Assembly (NCBI GenBank): GCA_001509335.1
Contig: LGGY01000239.1
Span: 1-7,248 of the forward strand
Origin: Fidelibacterota bacterium 46_43
GTDB lineage: Bacteria; Fidelibacterota; Fidelibacteria; Fidelibacterales; Fidelibacteraceae
Reading direction: 5' to 3'
Length of the DNA: 7,248 nucleotides
The position numbers were made by a program, and so were the translations under genes. The number at the start of each line of letters is the position of its first letter. Within the stretch, counting starts at the first letter, position 1. The notes beneath the pieces were generated by a model, which saw only the letters and a list, made by a program, of their open reading frames with translations, had not been told where the DNA came from and made no database searches. Below, piece after piece: positions 1-6,916 of this stretch.

Positions 1-751
1 ACAGTATCTGTCCGTCGGTCCAAAGACTTCTTTCGTCGAGAAATGTGTTTATATGTTGCCCGGGGTGCTCTATACTTCGGGTATGGGGATCCCAGCGATA
101 AATATCATATCCTCCAATTGAGTCATCCCTTGCCGAATCAAACCATATGGAACCATCAGGAGAAACGAATACCGACCATTCATCGCCGCCGGTGTTAAGG
201 AAGCTGAGATTCTCCGGCGATGACCATATCCCGTCTATTGATTCAGATCTCCAGATATCTCTTCCTCCGATAGGTTCCTTTCCAGCAAAGGTGCCTCCCG
301 ACGTGAAATAGGCGACAGTCTCGTCCGAGTTGACCCAGATGTCCCACTCTTTCTTATCCGTGCTGAGTTCGGTTATCAGAGTTCCTTCTGTCCAACCGCC
401 CTTCTCTTCATCGAATACCGATCTGTAGAAATCGTAGTCGGTGTCGGCCGAGTATCTAGCGAAATACATAACCAACTCTCGGTCATTTTCTATCACACAG
501 GGATTGATCTCGAACTCAGATGTGTTGATTTCGCCTGGAAGCCATTCAGGTTCAGCCCATTCTCCGTTTTCAAACGTTGTGTAGTAGATATCGTAGTTAG
601 TCCCGACGAAATACAGAATACCGTTGTGAAGCCATGGCATCCTCTCTATTCCACTCGAGCAAAATGGAAGCATCTCTACTTCTATCTGACCGAAGGTCAT
701 GATACACATGAACGCGATTGCCAAAAAGAGCAATGCCTTTTTCCCTTTCAT
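1..751 (-). CDS. Secreted PD40/TolB-type beta-propeller protein, 3' end outside window
   Basis: An open frame of 250 codons runs from an ATG at 751 to the left edge without a stop, so the C-terminus is missing. An AGGTGG ribosome binding site (760-765) lies 8 nt before the ATG. Residues 1-21 form a signal peptide: a basic start (MKGKK), a hydrophobic core, and probable cleavage near FG-QIE. The rest shows degenerate blade-like repeats, each with a D-I/F-Y/W element: DIYYT near 54, DFYRS near 107, DIWRSES near 165 and DIYRWD near 216, plus VSPDG near 197. This is the pattern of PD40/WD40-like propellers of the TolB or OmpA-associated kind. Such proteins bind ligands or partners and some are glycan-active, but no catalytic motif is visible, so I assign no function. 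It follows the oxidoreductase gene by 41 nt and probably shares its transcript. Family assignment is good; role is unknown. Confidence 0.75.
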   Translation of the reverse strand, partial: MKGKKALLFLAIAFMCIMTFGQIEVEMLPFCSSGIERMPWLHNGILYFVGTNYDIYYTTFENGEWAEPEWLPGEINTSEFEINPCVIENDRELVMYFARYSADTDYDFYRSVFDEEKGGWTEGTLITELSTDKKEWDIWVNSDETVAYFTSGGTFAGKEPIGGRDIWRSESIDGIWSSPENLSFLNTGGDEWSVFVSPDGSIWFDSARDDSIGGYDIYRWDPHTRSIEHPGQHINTFLDERSLWTDGQIL

Positions 752-792
752 AGTTTCCACCACCTTTAATTGTCTTTCATAACGGGAAGCTT

Positions 793-1770
793 CTAATGAT
801 TCAGCTGAACCGGTTCGTGTATTTTTCCGCTTTCATATGCTGCTAGAGCAACTCTTAGAGCTTCAAGACCATCTTCTCCTGAGGTCAAAGGCTTTCTCTT
901 CTCCATTACAGAATCGGCGAATTCCTTCACCAGTGCTCTGTCGAAACTCTCTCCGAAATTCTGCCAGAAGACGCCTCTCTTGTTAGAGAAGACTTTCAGC
1001 TTCGCATCAAAGGCGCTTATCCTGAGCGAACCCTCTGTGCCAACAAGATTGAGGGTGACATCTCCCCAGTAAGGATAGGCTTCAGGCCTTGACCAGCTAC
1101 AGTCGAGACTCATGAATGAGTCATCGGAAAGACTAAGTAGGAGAAGGCCACAGTCTTCAACGGGAATATCGTAAATGAGTCTTCCATATTCAGCCGATAC
1201 CTCGACAATCTCAGCTTCCAGAAGCCAGCGGATAATATCCACAACGTGAACAGTGTGATCCATAACCGCCCCGCCGCCGGAAAGCTTCTCATCTACGAAC
1301 CATCCGCCGGGCATTCTTCCATGATTTGTCGCCGAAACCGAGAGGATTTTGCCAAGCTTACCCGACTGTATCTCTTTTTTTGCCTGCTGAATGGAAGGGG
1401 CGTATCTTACGGGAAAGGCCATCTGAAAAACAACATTGTTTTCTCTGGATGCTTGCAGCATCGATCTCGCGTCTTCTTCGGTTGTTGCTATGGGTTTTTC
1501 ACACAGAACGTGTCTGCCTTTGTTCATGGCAAGCTCCGCATAGTGCTTATGAAATGAGTTTTCGGAAGTAACTACAACCGCATCTGAGTTCTCGATTAAC
1601 TCTTGCGGATCTTTGAAGGCTTCTATACTAAAGAGATCTGAAGTCTTTCTGGCCCTAAGAGAATCATGATCGAATATACCTGTGACGCTCATGCCTGAGA
1701 AAGATTGAATTTGTCTTATGTAACTGTATCCATGCATGTGGGCTATTCCAAGAAATCCTATCCTCAACAC
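793..1770 (-). CDS. Gfo/Idh/MocA family NAD(P)-dependent oxidoreductase (second of a tandem pair)
   Basis: A 325-residue protein of normal family length. The N-terminal Rossmann domain (about 1-120) carries the family's EKP motif at 91-93, whose Lys is catalytic. The C-terminal substrate domain has the GGGAVMDHTVH motif with Asp171 and His175, which match the usual substrate-binding or catalytic pair. A complete C-terminal helical segment follows (EDGLEALRVALAAYES, 299-314). The dinucleotide loop is unusual: GFLGIAHMHG (5-14) instead of the common GxGxxG. Family members oxidise or reduce sugars, inositols and their derivatives in the cytoplasm; the substrate cannot be told here. The start is GTG at 1770, directly abutting the TAG of the upstream gene. 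A GGAGGTGG site (1776-1783) sits inside the last codons of that gene, 5 nt from the GTG, so translation is probably coupled. No defect is visible. Confidence 0.9.
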   Translation of the reverse strand: MLRIGFLGIAHMHGYSYIRQIQSFSGMSVTGIFDHDSLRARKTSDLFSIEAFKDPQELIENSDAVVVTSENSFHKHYAELAMNKGRHVLCEKPIATTEEDARSMLQASRENNVVFQMAFPVRYAPSIQQAKKEIQSGKLGKILSVSATNHGRMPGGWFVDEKLSGGGAVMDHTVHVVDIIRWLLEAEIVEVSAEYGRLIYDIPVEDCGLLLLSLSDDSFMSLDCSWSRPEAYPYWGDVTLNLVGTEGSLRISAFDAKLKVFSNKRGVFWQNFGESFDRALVKEFADSVMEKRKPLTSGEDGLEALRVALAAYESGKIHEPVQLNH

Positions 1771-2652
1771 CTAAACCACCTCCAGAAGCTTCACAGGTCT
1801 CCCGCTTTCTGCAGATCTGTTTGAGAATGACGGGAACTCCCTTGAAACTGTCTGCACTCTCATAGTGAAGTCCTCGTCGCTGTCGTAGGTTATCATTCCT
1901 TCTCTCCCCACAAACTCAAAAGAAGTTGTGAATTTCGAAGGTGCGGTGTCCGGTTCCGCCCAGCTGCCCTCAACATGAGCCAGCGAACCGTTTGCAAATC
2001 TTAGAACAGCTATGGCGTGATCTCTGTTTCTGCTTGGATGGGAAGGAGTGGTTTTCACGCTTCTTGCGGTTATGGACTCTACTTCTCCCATGAGCGTTCT
2101 CAAGAAATCAAAGTCGTGAATAGAAAGATCAAGAAGGACTCCTCCGCTTCTACTGAATTCATCAAACCAATTGTTCCATCCATGCCGTGGAAAGACGCCA
2201 CCACGATACAGCCTTGCCATTACAACCTCTCCGATAGCATCCTCTTCTATTAGGCGCTTTGCTTCGGTGTATGCGTCAAAGAATCTCACCACATGATTGA
2301 CGCCCAGCAGAACGCCGTTCTCCCTGCAAACCTCAACCATTTCTAGAGCGTCGCTGAGAGTGCGAGATATTGGTTTTTCGCAGAAGACGTGCTTCTTGTT
2401 TCTTGCTGCTTCCACAACAAGATCCCTGTGTGTGTCGGTGGGTGTGCAGATGCTGACTATCTCTATTTCATCATCGGCGAGTATCTCCTCTATGGTAGAT
2501 GTTCTTGAAGAGGTGATTCTCGCGCATTCTTCAGCCTGTTCCCTCGAGAGACTCGCCACTGCTCTCACAGTGATGTTTTGCAGGCCGCCATATGCTATTG
2601 AATGAACCTTTCCCATCATTCCGCAACCGATAATCCCTACGTTTGTCATCAT
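1771..2652 (-). CDS. Gfo/Idh/MocA family oxidoreductase with apparent internal loss near the C-terminus
   Basis: A 293-residue protein, shorter than the usual 330-390. The N-terminal Rossmann domain has a classical GCGMMG loop (9-14) and EKP at 92-94. The substrate domain has SGGVLLDLSIHD with Asp175 and His179, so the active site looks whole. The end is odd. After the core strands (DEDFTMRVQTV, 259-269) the chain passes through SREFPSFSN straight to SAESGRPVKL (280-289), which resembles the last helix and tail of full-length members. The usual helices, with a GEDGLxAL-like element as in the neighbouring paralog at 298-304, are absent. I infer an in-frame loss of about 40 codons. GGGAGG (2657-2662) lies 4 nt before the ATG at 2652 and 7 nt before a second ATG at 2649, so the second may be the true start. 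The gene follows the PHP gene by 18 nt. Sugar or polyol oxidation is likely; substrate unknown. Confidence 0.88.
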   Translation of the reverse strand: MMTNVGIIGCGMMGKVHSIAYGGLQNITVRAVASLSREQAEECARITSSRTSTIEEILADDEIEIVSICTPTDTHRDLVVEAARNKKHVFCEKPISRTLSDALEMVEVCRENGVLLGVNHVVRFFDAYTEAKRLIEEDAIGEVVMARLYRGGVFPRHGWNNWFDEFSRSGGVLLDLSIHDFDFLRTLMGEVESITARSVKTTPSHPSRNRDHAIAVLRFANGSLAHVEGSWAEPDTAPSKFTTSFEFVGREGMITYDSDEDFTMRVQTVSREFPSFSNRSAESGRPVKLLEVV

Positions 2653-2670
2653 TGTTCCTCCCTAAATCCT

Positions 2671-3435
2671 CTATATTTTAGATTTAATTGTCTCAATATC
2701 GAGAAAATCACTTTCCTTAAGATCGAGTTCCTGGATAGCTTTCTTCAGATAGCTTCTCTTGGAAACCTGCTCGGGTTTGTGGGAATCGGTCCCGAAGGAG
2801 AAAACTACTCCGGATCGTTTCATGATATCCAGAACTTCTAATCGAGGTGTTTCAGATGGTTCATGTATTTCGAGCGCAATATCGTTCGCCTCCAGATCCT
2901 TTGCCAGGTGCGAGTACCAGTCAGGCGTGAAGTGCTTATGAATGATCTGCCGCTCAATCTCTCTTTTTTTGTCGAATCCCGGATCTCGGTCAAGAAAAGG
3001 TTGAATCGGGAGATAGCCTTCGACGTGCCCCAGAATCTGAAAGCCTCCTCTTCGAGCATTTTCAGATATGATGCTTTTATAAGCTTCCCAGTATTCTTCA
3101 CTGCTTGCTTCCTCTAACGGAACTCTGTGAAGACTTGCAATTATGTACTCGATTTCACCCGTCATAAAGGGTAACAGTATGCCGCTCTTCCCAAGCCCGG
3201 TTTCCACGCCGAGATGAGCAGTGATGCCATGCCTTTTGGCACTTTCTTTGAATGCTCCGAATGCATTCAGATAGTTTTTGGTGAACTCTATGCTACATGA
3301 ATGGTTCAGCTCAAAGTGATCGGTCACACCACAGACATTCACATTGCCTTCCAAAGCTTCAAGAAGCTGGGGTAAACTCATCTCTCCGTCTGAATAGCTG
3401 GTGTGCATATGATAGTCAATTTTCGTCAAATTCAA
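2671..3435 (-). CDS. PHP-domain metal-dependent phosphoesterase, histidinol-phosphatase type
   Basis: A 254-residue cytoplasmic protein spanning a full PHP domain. The metal-binding set is present in order: HxH at 9-11 (YHMHTSYSDG) with Asp16, Asp39-His40 (VTDH), Glu78 (GVETGLG), His103 (SLHRV), His137 (GHVEG), Glu189/Glu192 (EIHE) and Asp217/His219 (GTDSH). PHP enzymes of this type form a trinuclear metal centre and remove phosphate from small phosphomonoesters; histidinol phosphate is the best-known substrate. No histidine genes are nearby, and the surrounding phosphatases and sugar dehydrogenases point instead to a sugar or polyol phosphate. That is inference. The start is TTG at 3435. GAGGT, overlapping the TGA of the upstream gene (3446-3448), is placed 7 nt from it, and no ATG fits as well. 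The gap to the upstream gene is 10 nt. Confidence 0.88.
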   Translation of the reverse strand: MNLTKIDYHMHTSYSDGEMSLPQLLEALEGNVNVCGVTDHFELNHSCSIEFTKNYLNAFGAFKESAKRHGITAHLGVETGLGKSGILLPFMTGEIEYIIASLHRVPLEEASSEEYWEAYKSIISENARRGGFQILGHVEGYLPIQPFLDRDPGFDKKREIERQIIHKHFTPDWYSHLAKDLEANDIALEIHEPSETPRLEVLDIMKRSGVVFSFGTDSHKPEQVSKRSYLKKAIQELDLKESDFLDIETIKSKI

Positions 3436-3445
3436 TTTTCAAACC

Positions 3446-4555
3446 TCATTTCTTCAGTGATATTCCATCGAAATCGACAGATGACTCTATGTCCAGTAAA
3501 TCGAGAGTTGTTGGCGCAATATCAACTAGCGTGCCTTTCTCTATACAATTCTTTGTCTTGTGAATATCTCTAAACATAAACACGGAAGGCTCCTCGTGAT
3601 AGGTTCCGTGATATCCAAAAAGCGATCCGAGTATTTTCGACTTCAATGAGTTTGAATAACCTCTTTTCAAGCAGAAGGCGATATCGGCGTACTCCCGGTT
3701 ATGCAACTTCTTCATTTCTTCTTCTGTATAGATTCTGTCTATTACGCTGATCTTTCTTAGAGTGTCCACCAGAAGAGTTTTCTTTTCTCTTGCTTCTTCT
3801 GTAAGGGTGTAGATGTTTACGGTGGGGTACTTGAGCATCAGAATGTCAGTCTCTTTTGAAATACTCTTTCCCTCCTTGCCCAGTTCGGCTTTGAGACCGA
3901 TGCTCTTTATTACCTCAGCTAGATCGAAATCCGTGGGACTGTCGGCCAATGACATTGAATGATCAGAGCTTATAATGATTACAAACTCTCCAATCGTTTC
4001 TTCGAGAAAATCGGACACAAGCTTTAACTCGCTGTCTATCTCTTCTAGCTCTCTTATCGTCTTGCGGTGCAGTGGCCCGTACTTATGCCCTACACTATCT
4101 AGAGACTGATAAAGACAGAAGATAGCGTCAAACTTCTTCTTCTCTAACTCTTTCAGTAGCGCCTTCCGGATAGCACTGCTTCTATTTCCGTCAACCTGAA
4201 CATGTTTTACTCCTTTTCTTCCCTGAAGCATGAAATGCTGTATGGAGAGAACACAGTAGTTGTTTTCGTATAGACAATCAGTTATTGGCTGTCTCTTCAG
4301 ATCTCGGAGTCTACCCTCAACTTTCATCTCCTTTCTGTTCAGGACGGTATTGGAGAATATACCGTGTTTCTCGGGATACACGCCCGTCAATATAGTGCTC
4401 ATCATGGGTGTTGTCAGCGTAGGAAAACACGATCTCATTTCCTTGACCATGCAGCCAGTCTCGGCAATACTGTCAAGGAAAGGAGTCCTGGCTTTCATCA
4501 ACACCTCAGGGCCAAGCGAATCGATAGTAACGAAAAGAAGAGGGATATTCCTCAT
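3446..4555 (-). CDS. Type I phosphodiesterase/nucleotide pyrophosphatase family protein (alkaline phosphatase superfamily)
   Basis: A 369-residue protein with no signal peptide, so probably cytoplasmic. The expected two-metal set is complete: Asp12 (TIDSLG), nucleophile Thr48 (FPTLTTP), Asp153 and His157 (LDSVGHKYGP), Asp198-His199 (SSDHS) and His316 (GYHGTY). The TGVYPEKHGI segment (57-66) and the VDIAPTTLDLL tail (344-354) are family hallmarks, so the enzyme is full length. Family members hydrolyse phosphodiesters, pyrophosphates or phosphonates. In nucleotide pyrophosphatases an Asn follows the nucleophile by three residues; here that place is Met51, so the substrate or transition-state contacts may differ. 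The ATG at 4555 overlaps the TGA of the EEP phosphodiesterase in an ATGA arrangement, with GAGGT about 10 nt upstream. Translation was therefore probably coupled to the EEP gene, which is now out of frame. Confidence 0.85.
   Translation of the reverse strand: MRNIPLLFVTIDSLGPEVLMKARTPFLDSIAETGCMVKEMRSCFPTLTTPMMSTILTGVYPEKHGIFSNTVLNRKEMKVEGRLRDLKRQPITDCLYENNYCVLSIQHFMLQGRKGVKHVQVDGNRSSAIRKALLKELEKKKFDAIFCLYQSLDSVGHKYGPLHRKTIRELEEIDSELKLVSDFLEETIGEFVIIISSDHSMSLADSPTDFDLAEVIKSIGLKAELGKEGKSISKETDILMLKYPTVNIYTLTEEAREKKTLLVDTLRKISVIDRIYTEEEMKKLHNREYADIAFCLKRGYSNSLKSKILGSLFGYHGTYHEEPSVFMFRDIHKTKNCIEKGTLVDIAPTTLDLLDIESSVDFDGISLKK
4552..4555 (-). promoter_or_regulatory. ATGA stop/start overlap coupling two phosphoesterase genes
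   Basis: The ATG of the type I phosphodiesterase (4555-4553) overlaps the TGA (4554-4552) that ends the C-terminal frame of the EEP gene. Such overlaps usually mean translational coupling. This also shows that the C-terminal frame of the EEP gene was the original reading frame. The TAA at 4716-4718 now stops ribosomes about 160 nt too early. Confidence 0.75.
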
Positions 4556-5210
4556 TTCAGGATCAACCTCGAAACGACAGGCAGATGATCTGACGCGTAA
4601 GAAGCGACGGTAAACGCGTCTATAATATCAAAATGCTGATTCACGAAGATGTAATCAATCTGCCGACCCGGTCTATCTGCCGGGATAGTATGAAGACTCT
4701 TGTCGAGCGCATGATTTACGGATTTGAAGTGGTCGAAGATGTCTGGACTTCCATGATTCCGCCAAGACCGAGATGCGTGCCCATCACCAGGACTTCCCGG
4801 CCCTCAATCTCTGTGACTATAGCTGCACAACCTCTATCCACGGCAAGCATCCATTCCGGCCTTGGAAGCACAAAACCAAATTCGTCCTTTATGGGGAATT
4901 TGCTAAGAACAGCGTTGCCGTAGTTGCTCCTGCTCTCAACTGGACTGAAGAAGTAGCTCATGTTGAGTTCCATGGCAATAATCTCTGCCTGCCTCAATCC
5001 TGCGCTTCTCGGATTCTCCTGATCGACTTCATTGAGGATGAGAATATCCGGATCAATCTCCCTTATGGTCTCAACAACTCTCGAGAAATCTAAGACATCA
5101 TCTATTCCCAATCCATGTCTTATGTTGTAGGTCATGACAGTTAAGGGCGTTGCCATTAGCGATCCTCCTAGCAGTACAAAAAACAAAAAGAGAAATACTA
5201 TTCTACGCAT
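4552..5210 (-). pseudogene. Secreted endonuclease/exonuclease/phosphatase (EEP) family protein, frameshifted with internal loss
   Basis: The first frame, from ATG 5210 to TAA 4716-4718, gives 164 residues: a signal peptide (MRRIVFLFLFFVLLGGSLMA), then EEP motifs TYNIRHG (27-33), LNEVD (59-63), NYGNAVLS (96-103), DRG (125-127) and THLGLG (145-150). After THLGLGG the frame turns to nonsense. A different frame from about 4760 to TGA 4552-4554 reads NHGSPDIFDHF, then IDYIF and ASDHLPVV, the classic EEP C-terminus with its catalytic SDH. Between them the usual stretch ending in GDFN is absent. I infer a loss of roughly 30 codons that also changed frame. The enzyme would have been an exported metal-dependent phosphodiesterase or phosphatase of the exonuclease III/sphingomyelinase fold. 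I chose ATG 5210 over an upstream in-frame TTG at 5234 because GGAAGTGA precedes it at good spacing and it gives a clean signal peptide. It overlaps the alkaline phosphatase end by 13 nt. Confidence 0.85.
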
Positions 5211-6298
5211 ATACTCACTTCCAGTAATTCGCAAATCTTTTGGGGAATCTCCTTCAGATGATAGAAGCCCGAAAAGGCCTCCGATCCTTTTCCATAGGCA
5301 ATTATAGGCACATAAGCAGCTGTGTGGTCGTTACTAGACCAGCTCAAAGTGAAGTCACCATCTGGTTTGCCATAAGGTATCGCGACTCCTCCGGTCTCGT
5401 GGTCTGAAAGTACAATCAGGAGATCTCTGCCCAAAGACAACTGAGTAAGCAGATAAGATAGCACGTCTCTGAAAGCACTCAGTTCAGCCAGCACAGCCTC
5501 TGAATCGTTGACATGGGAAGCATCGTCTATTCTGCCGGCTTCAATTACCAGAAACTTGCTTCTCTCTTCATCCAAAAACACTTCGAAGGCTCTTTCAACC
5601 ATTTCGAGAAGAGTGGGTTCACCGGGAAGCAATTCGTTCTCAAAGTTCTTGTCTCCCATGGTTACAAATGCAACAGTCCCTTTCAGGTCTTCTAATTCCG
5701 GAGATCCGATCTCTTTGAAATTCAACCCGAGGACCCTGTAGCCACTGGCTATCAGTTCGTGTATTCTGCTTCTTGGCGTTGGCTTCTGAGTGAAGGGATT
5801 GATCCCCAGCTGCTCAAGACCACCGGCGTAAAACAAATCGAGAGGACTTTCCATTAGAAAGTCCGTGATTACTTCCGTTTCCCTCCTTTGGGCGTGAGCG
5901 TAAAGGGCTGCCGGAGTGGCGTCGTAGTAACGTGTGTTCGTTATCAGACCGAGCCACCAACCCTGCTCTTTCAGAATATCCGCAAGAGTATTCACTTCTT
6001 CTCCTAATGCATTCACTCCAAGATATCCAGTAATTGTTTTGACACCGGAAAAGATTGCGGTTGCGGCGGCAGCCGAGTCGGTGACAAGATTATCTAGAGC
6101 CTCGTTTCTACCGATACTTACGATTGGACTGTGGCTTCCCATGACTTCTCCCGTTACGAGTTCCGATATATATAGATGGTTAAAACCCATCCCGTCACAA
6201 ATCAAGATCACAATATTCTCAGGTTCACCGCCTTCCATTGATAGAAAGACGGAAGATAAGAATAGGATCAAGATAAAAGATGTCAGAAGCTTTTTCAT
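5198..6298 (-). CDS. Secreted alkaline phosphatase (PhoA family)
   Basis: A 366-residue protein with a signal peptide at 1-20 (MKKLLTSFILILFLSSVFLS), so exported. It has the full catalytic set of the E. coli PhoA family, which I aligned by motif: Asp35 (CDGMG), nucleophile Ser75 (VTDSAAAATA), Asp126/Thr128 (DATPAA), a phosphate-binding Arg at 139, Glu253 (VIEAGRID), Asp258, His262 (DDASHVND), Asp299-His300 (SDHETGG) and His325 (NDHTA). It should remove phosphate from phosphomonoesters using two zinc and one magnesium. It is shorter than E. coli PhoA (471 residues), as expected for a form with reduced surface insertions, and no core motif is missing. The ATG at 6298 follows GGGGTGA at 5 nt spacing, 14 nt after the permease stop. 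The adjacent importer and phosphodiesterases suggest it frees a transportable polyol or phosphate from an external ester. Confidence 0.93.
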   Translation of the reverse strand: MKKLLTSFILILFLSSVFLSMEGGEPENIVILICDGMGFNHLYISELVTGEVMGSHSPIVSIGRNEALDNLVTDSAAAATAIFSGVKTITGYLGVNALGEEVNTLADILKEQGWWLGLITNTRYYDATPAALYAHAQRRETEVITDFLMESPLDLFYAGGLEQLGINPFTQKPTPRSRIHELIASGYRVLGLNFKEIGSPELEDLKGTVAFVTMGDKNFENELLPGEPTLLEMVERAFEVFLDEERSKFLVIEAGRIDDASHVNDSEAVLAELSAFRDVLSYLLTQLSLGRDLLIVLSDHETGGVAIPYGKPDGDFTLSWSSNDHTAAYVPIIAYGKGSEAFSGFYHLKEIPQKICELLEVSICVE

Positions 6299-6312
6299 TT
6301 AATCACCCCTTA

Positions 6313-6899
6313 CTAGCCCTTCAAACCGGTCATCGTAATGCCCTCAATGAACTGCTTCTGCAACAAGAGATACACTACCACTATCGGTATAACGGCCATT
6401 GCAGCGGCCGTAATCTGAAGATGCATCAAATCCCCATAACGCTGGGTGAAATACTGTACTCCGAGCTGAACTGTCCTGTGCTGATCATTGTTCACAACCA
6501 GAAGAGGCCACAGGAAAGCGTTCCAGGTTGACATATAGTAACAATGAATTGTCTCATTAGGAATATGCCGAATATGCTTACCGAACCCGTGACAATCAGA
6601 GCTAAATAGGTGTCCACAAGACCTAAATTGTAGATCATTATATACAGCGGGATTATGGTAACAGGAAAAGGAATCATCATAGCGCCGAGCAGAGTCTTAA
6701 AAATGACATTTCTGCCTCTGAACTTGTACTTCGCAAAGGCGAAACCGGCAAGACTGGATGTGAGCAATGTGAGAGTGACAGCCACGGTAGTTATAAGTAT
6801 ACTGTTCAAATAATACCTCAAAAAGGGAACTGAACTGAATACCTCGACATAGTTCTTTAAGGTGAACTTGTCAGGCAGGAACTTAGGGGGAAACCGCAT
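6313..6899 (-). pseudogene. ABC transporter permease, MalG/UgpE type, broken (lacks TM1 and EAA loop, frameshifted)
   Basis: Two overlapping frames together make most of an inner-membrane sugar permease. Frame one (6899 to TGA 6492-6494) starts MRFPPKFLPDKFTLKNY and gives TM2 (SILITTVAVTLTLLTSSLAG), TM3 and TM4 up to FLMRQFIVTI, then nonsense. Frame two, from about 6537 to TAG 6313-6315, reads YMSTWNAFLWPLLVV (TM5), the QYFTQRYGDL region and TM6, ending in FIEGITMTGLKG, the classic tail. The cytoplasmic EAA loop that docks on the ATPase, normally about 38 residues between these parts, is missing. The usual N-terminus with TM1, ahead of FPPKFLP, is also missing. A tandem TAG-TAA closes the gene. 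It would have paired with the upstream MalF-type subunit. As written the protein cannot couple to an ATPase, so import would fail unless this is an assembly error. Confidence 0.85.
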
Positions 6900-6901
6900 C
6901 T

Positions 6902-6916
6902 CAAGGTCACTCCTCC
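6902..6916 (-). promoter_or_regulatory. Strong ribosome binding site with an optimally placed TTG, out of frame with the permease
   Basis: GGAGGAG (6910-6916) lies in the last codons of the upstream permease gene. From GGAGG it is 7 nt to a TTG at 6904-6902, which would read TTG-AGA (Met-Arg), a typical permease start. That TTG is out of frame with the permease body. The first in-frame ATG at 6899 is 12 nt from GGAGG, a loose fit. Confidence 0.6.

Noticed and set aside
752..792. Possible terminator or operator in the gap, including the palindrome GAAGCTTC at 786-793
   Set aside because: The palindrome is only 8 bases, has no loop or T-run, and part of it is the stop codon region. No stable hairpin is evident.
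4716..4775. Programmed ribosomal frameshift joining the two EEP frames
   Set aside because: I see no slippery heptamer, and a shift alone would still leave the GDFN block missing. Deletion explains both facts.
5211..5234. Longer EEP start at TTG 5234
   Set aside because: It lacks a good ribosome binding site and would add eight residues before a clean signal peptide; ATG 5210 has GGAAGTGA at proper spacing.
1246..6531. Plus-strand open frames, for example 1246-1557, 2297-2605 and 5934-6302
   Set aside because: They lie opposite strongly conserved minus-strand genes, resemble no family I know, and lack convincing ribosome binding sites; they are frame shadows.
6313..6534. A separate small gene starting at ATG 6534 (MSTWNAFLW...)
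   Set aside because: Its sequence is the C-terminal third of a MalG-type permease starting in TM5, so it is a fragment of the broken gene rather than an independent small protein.
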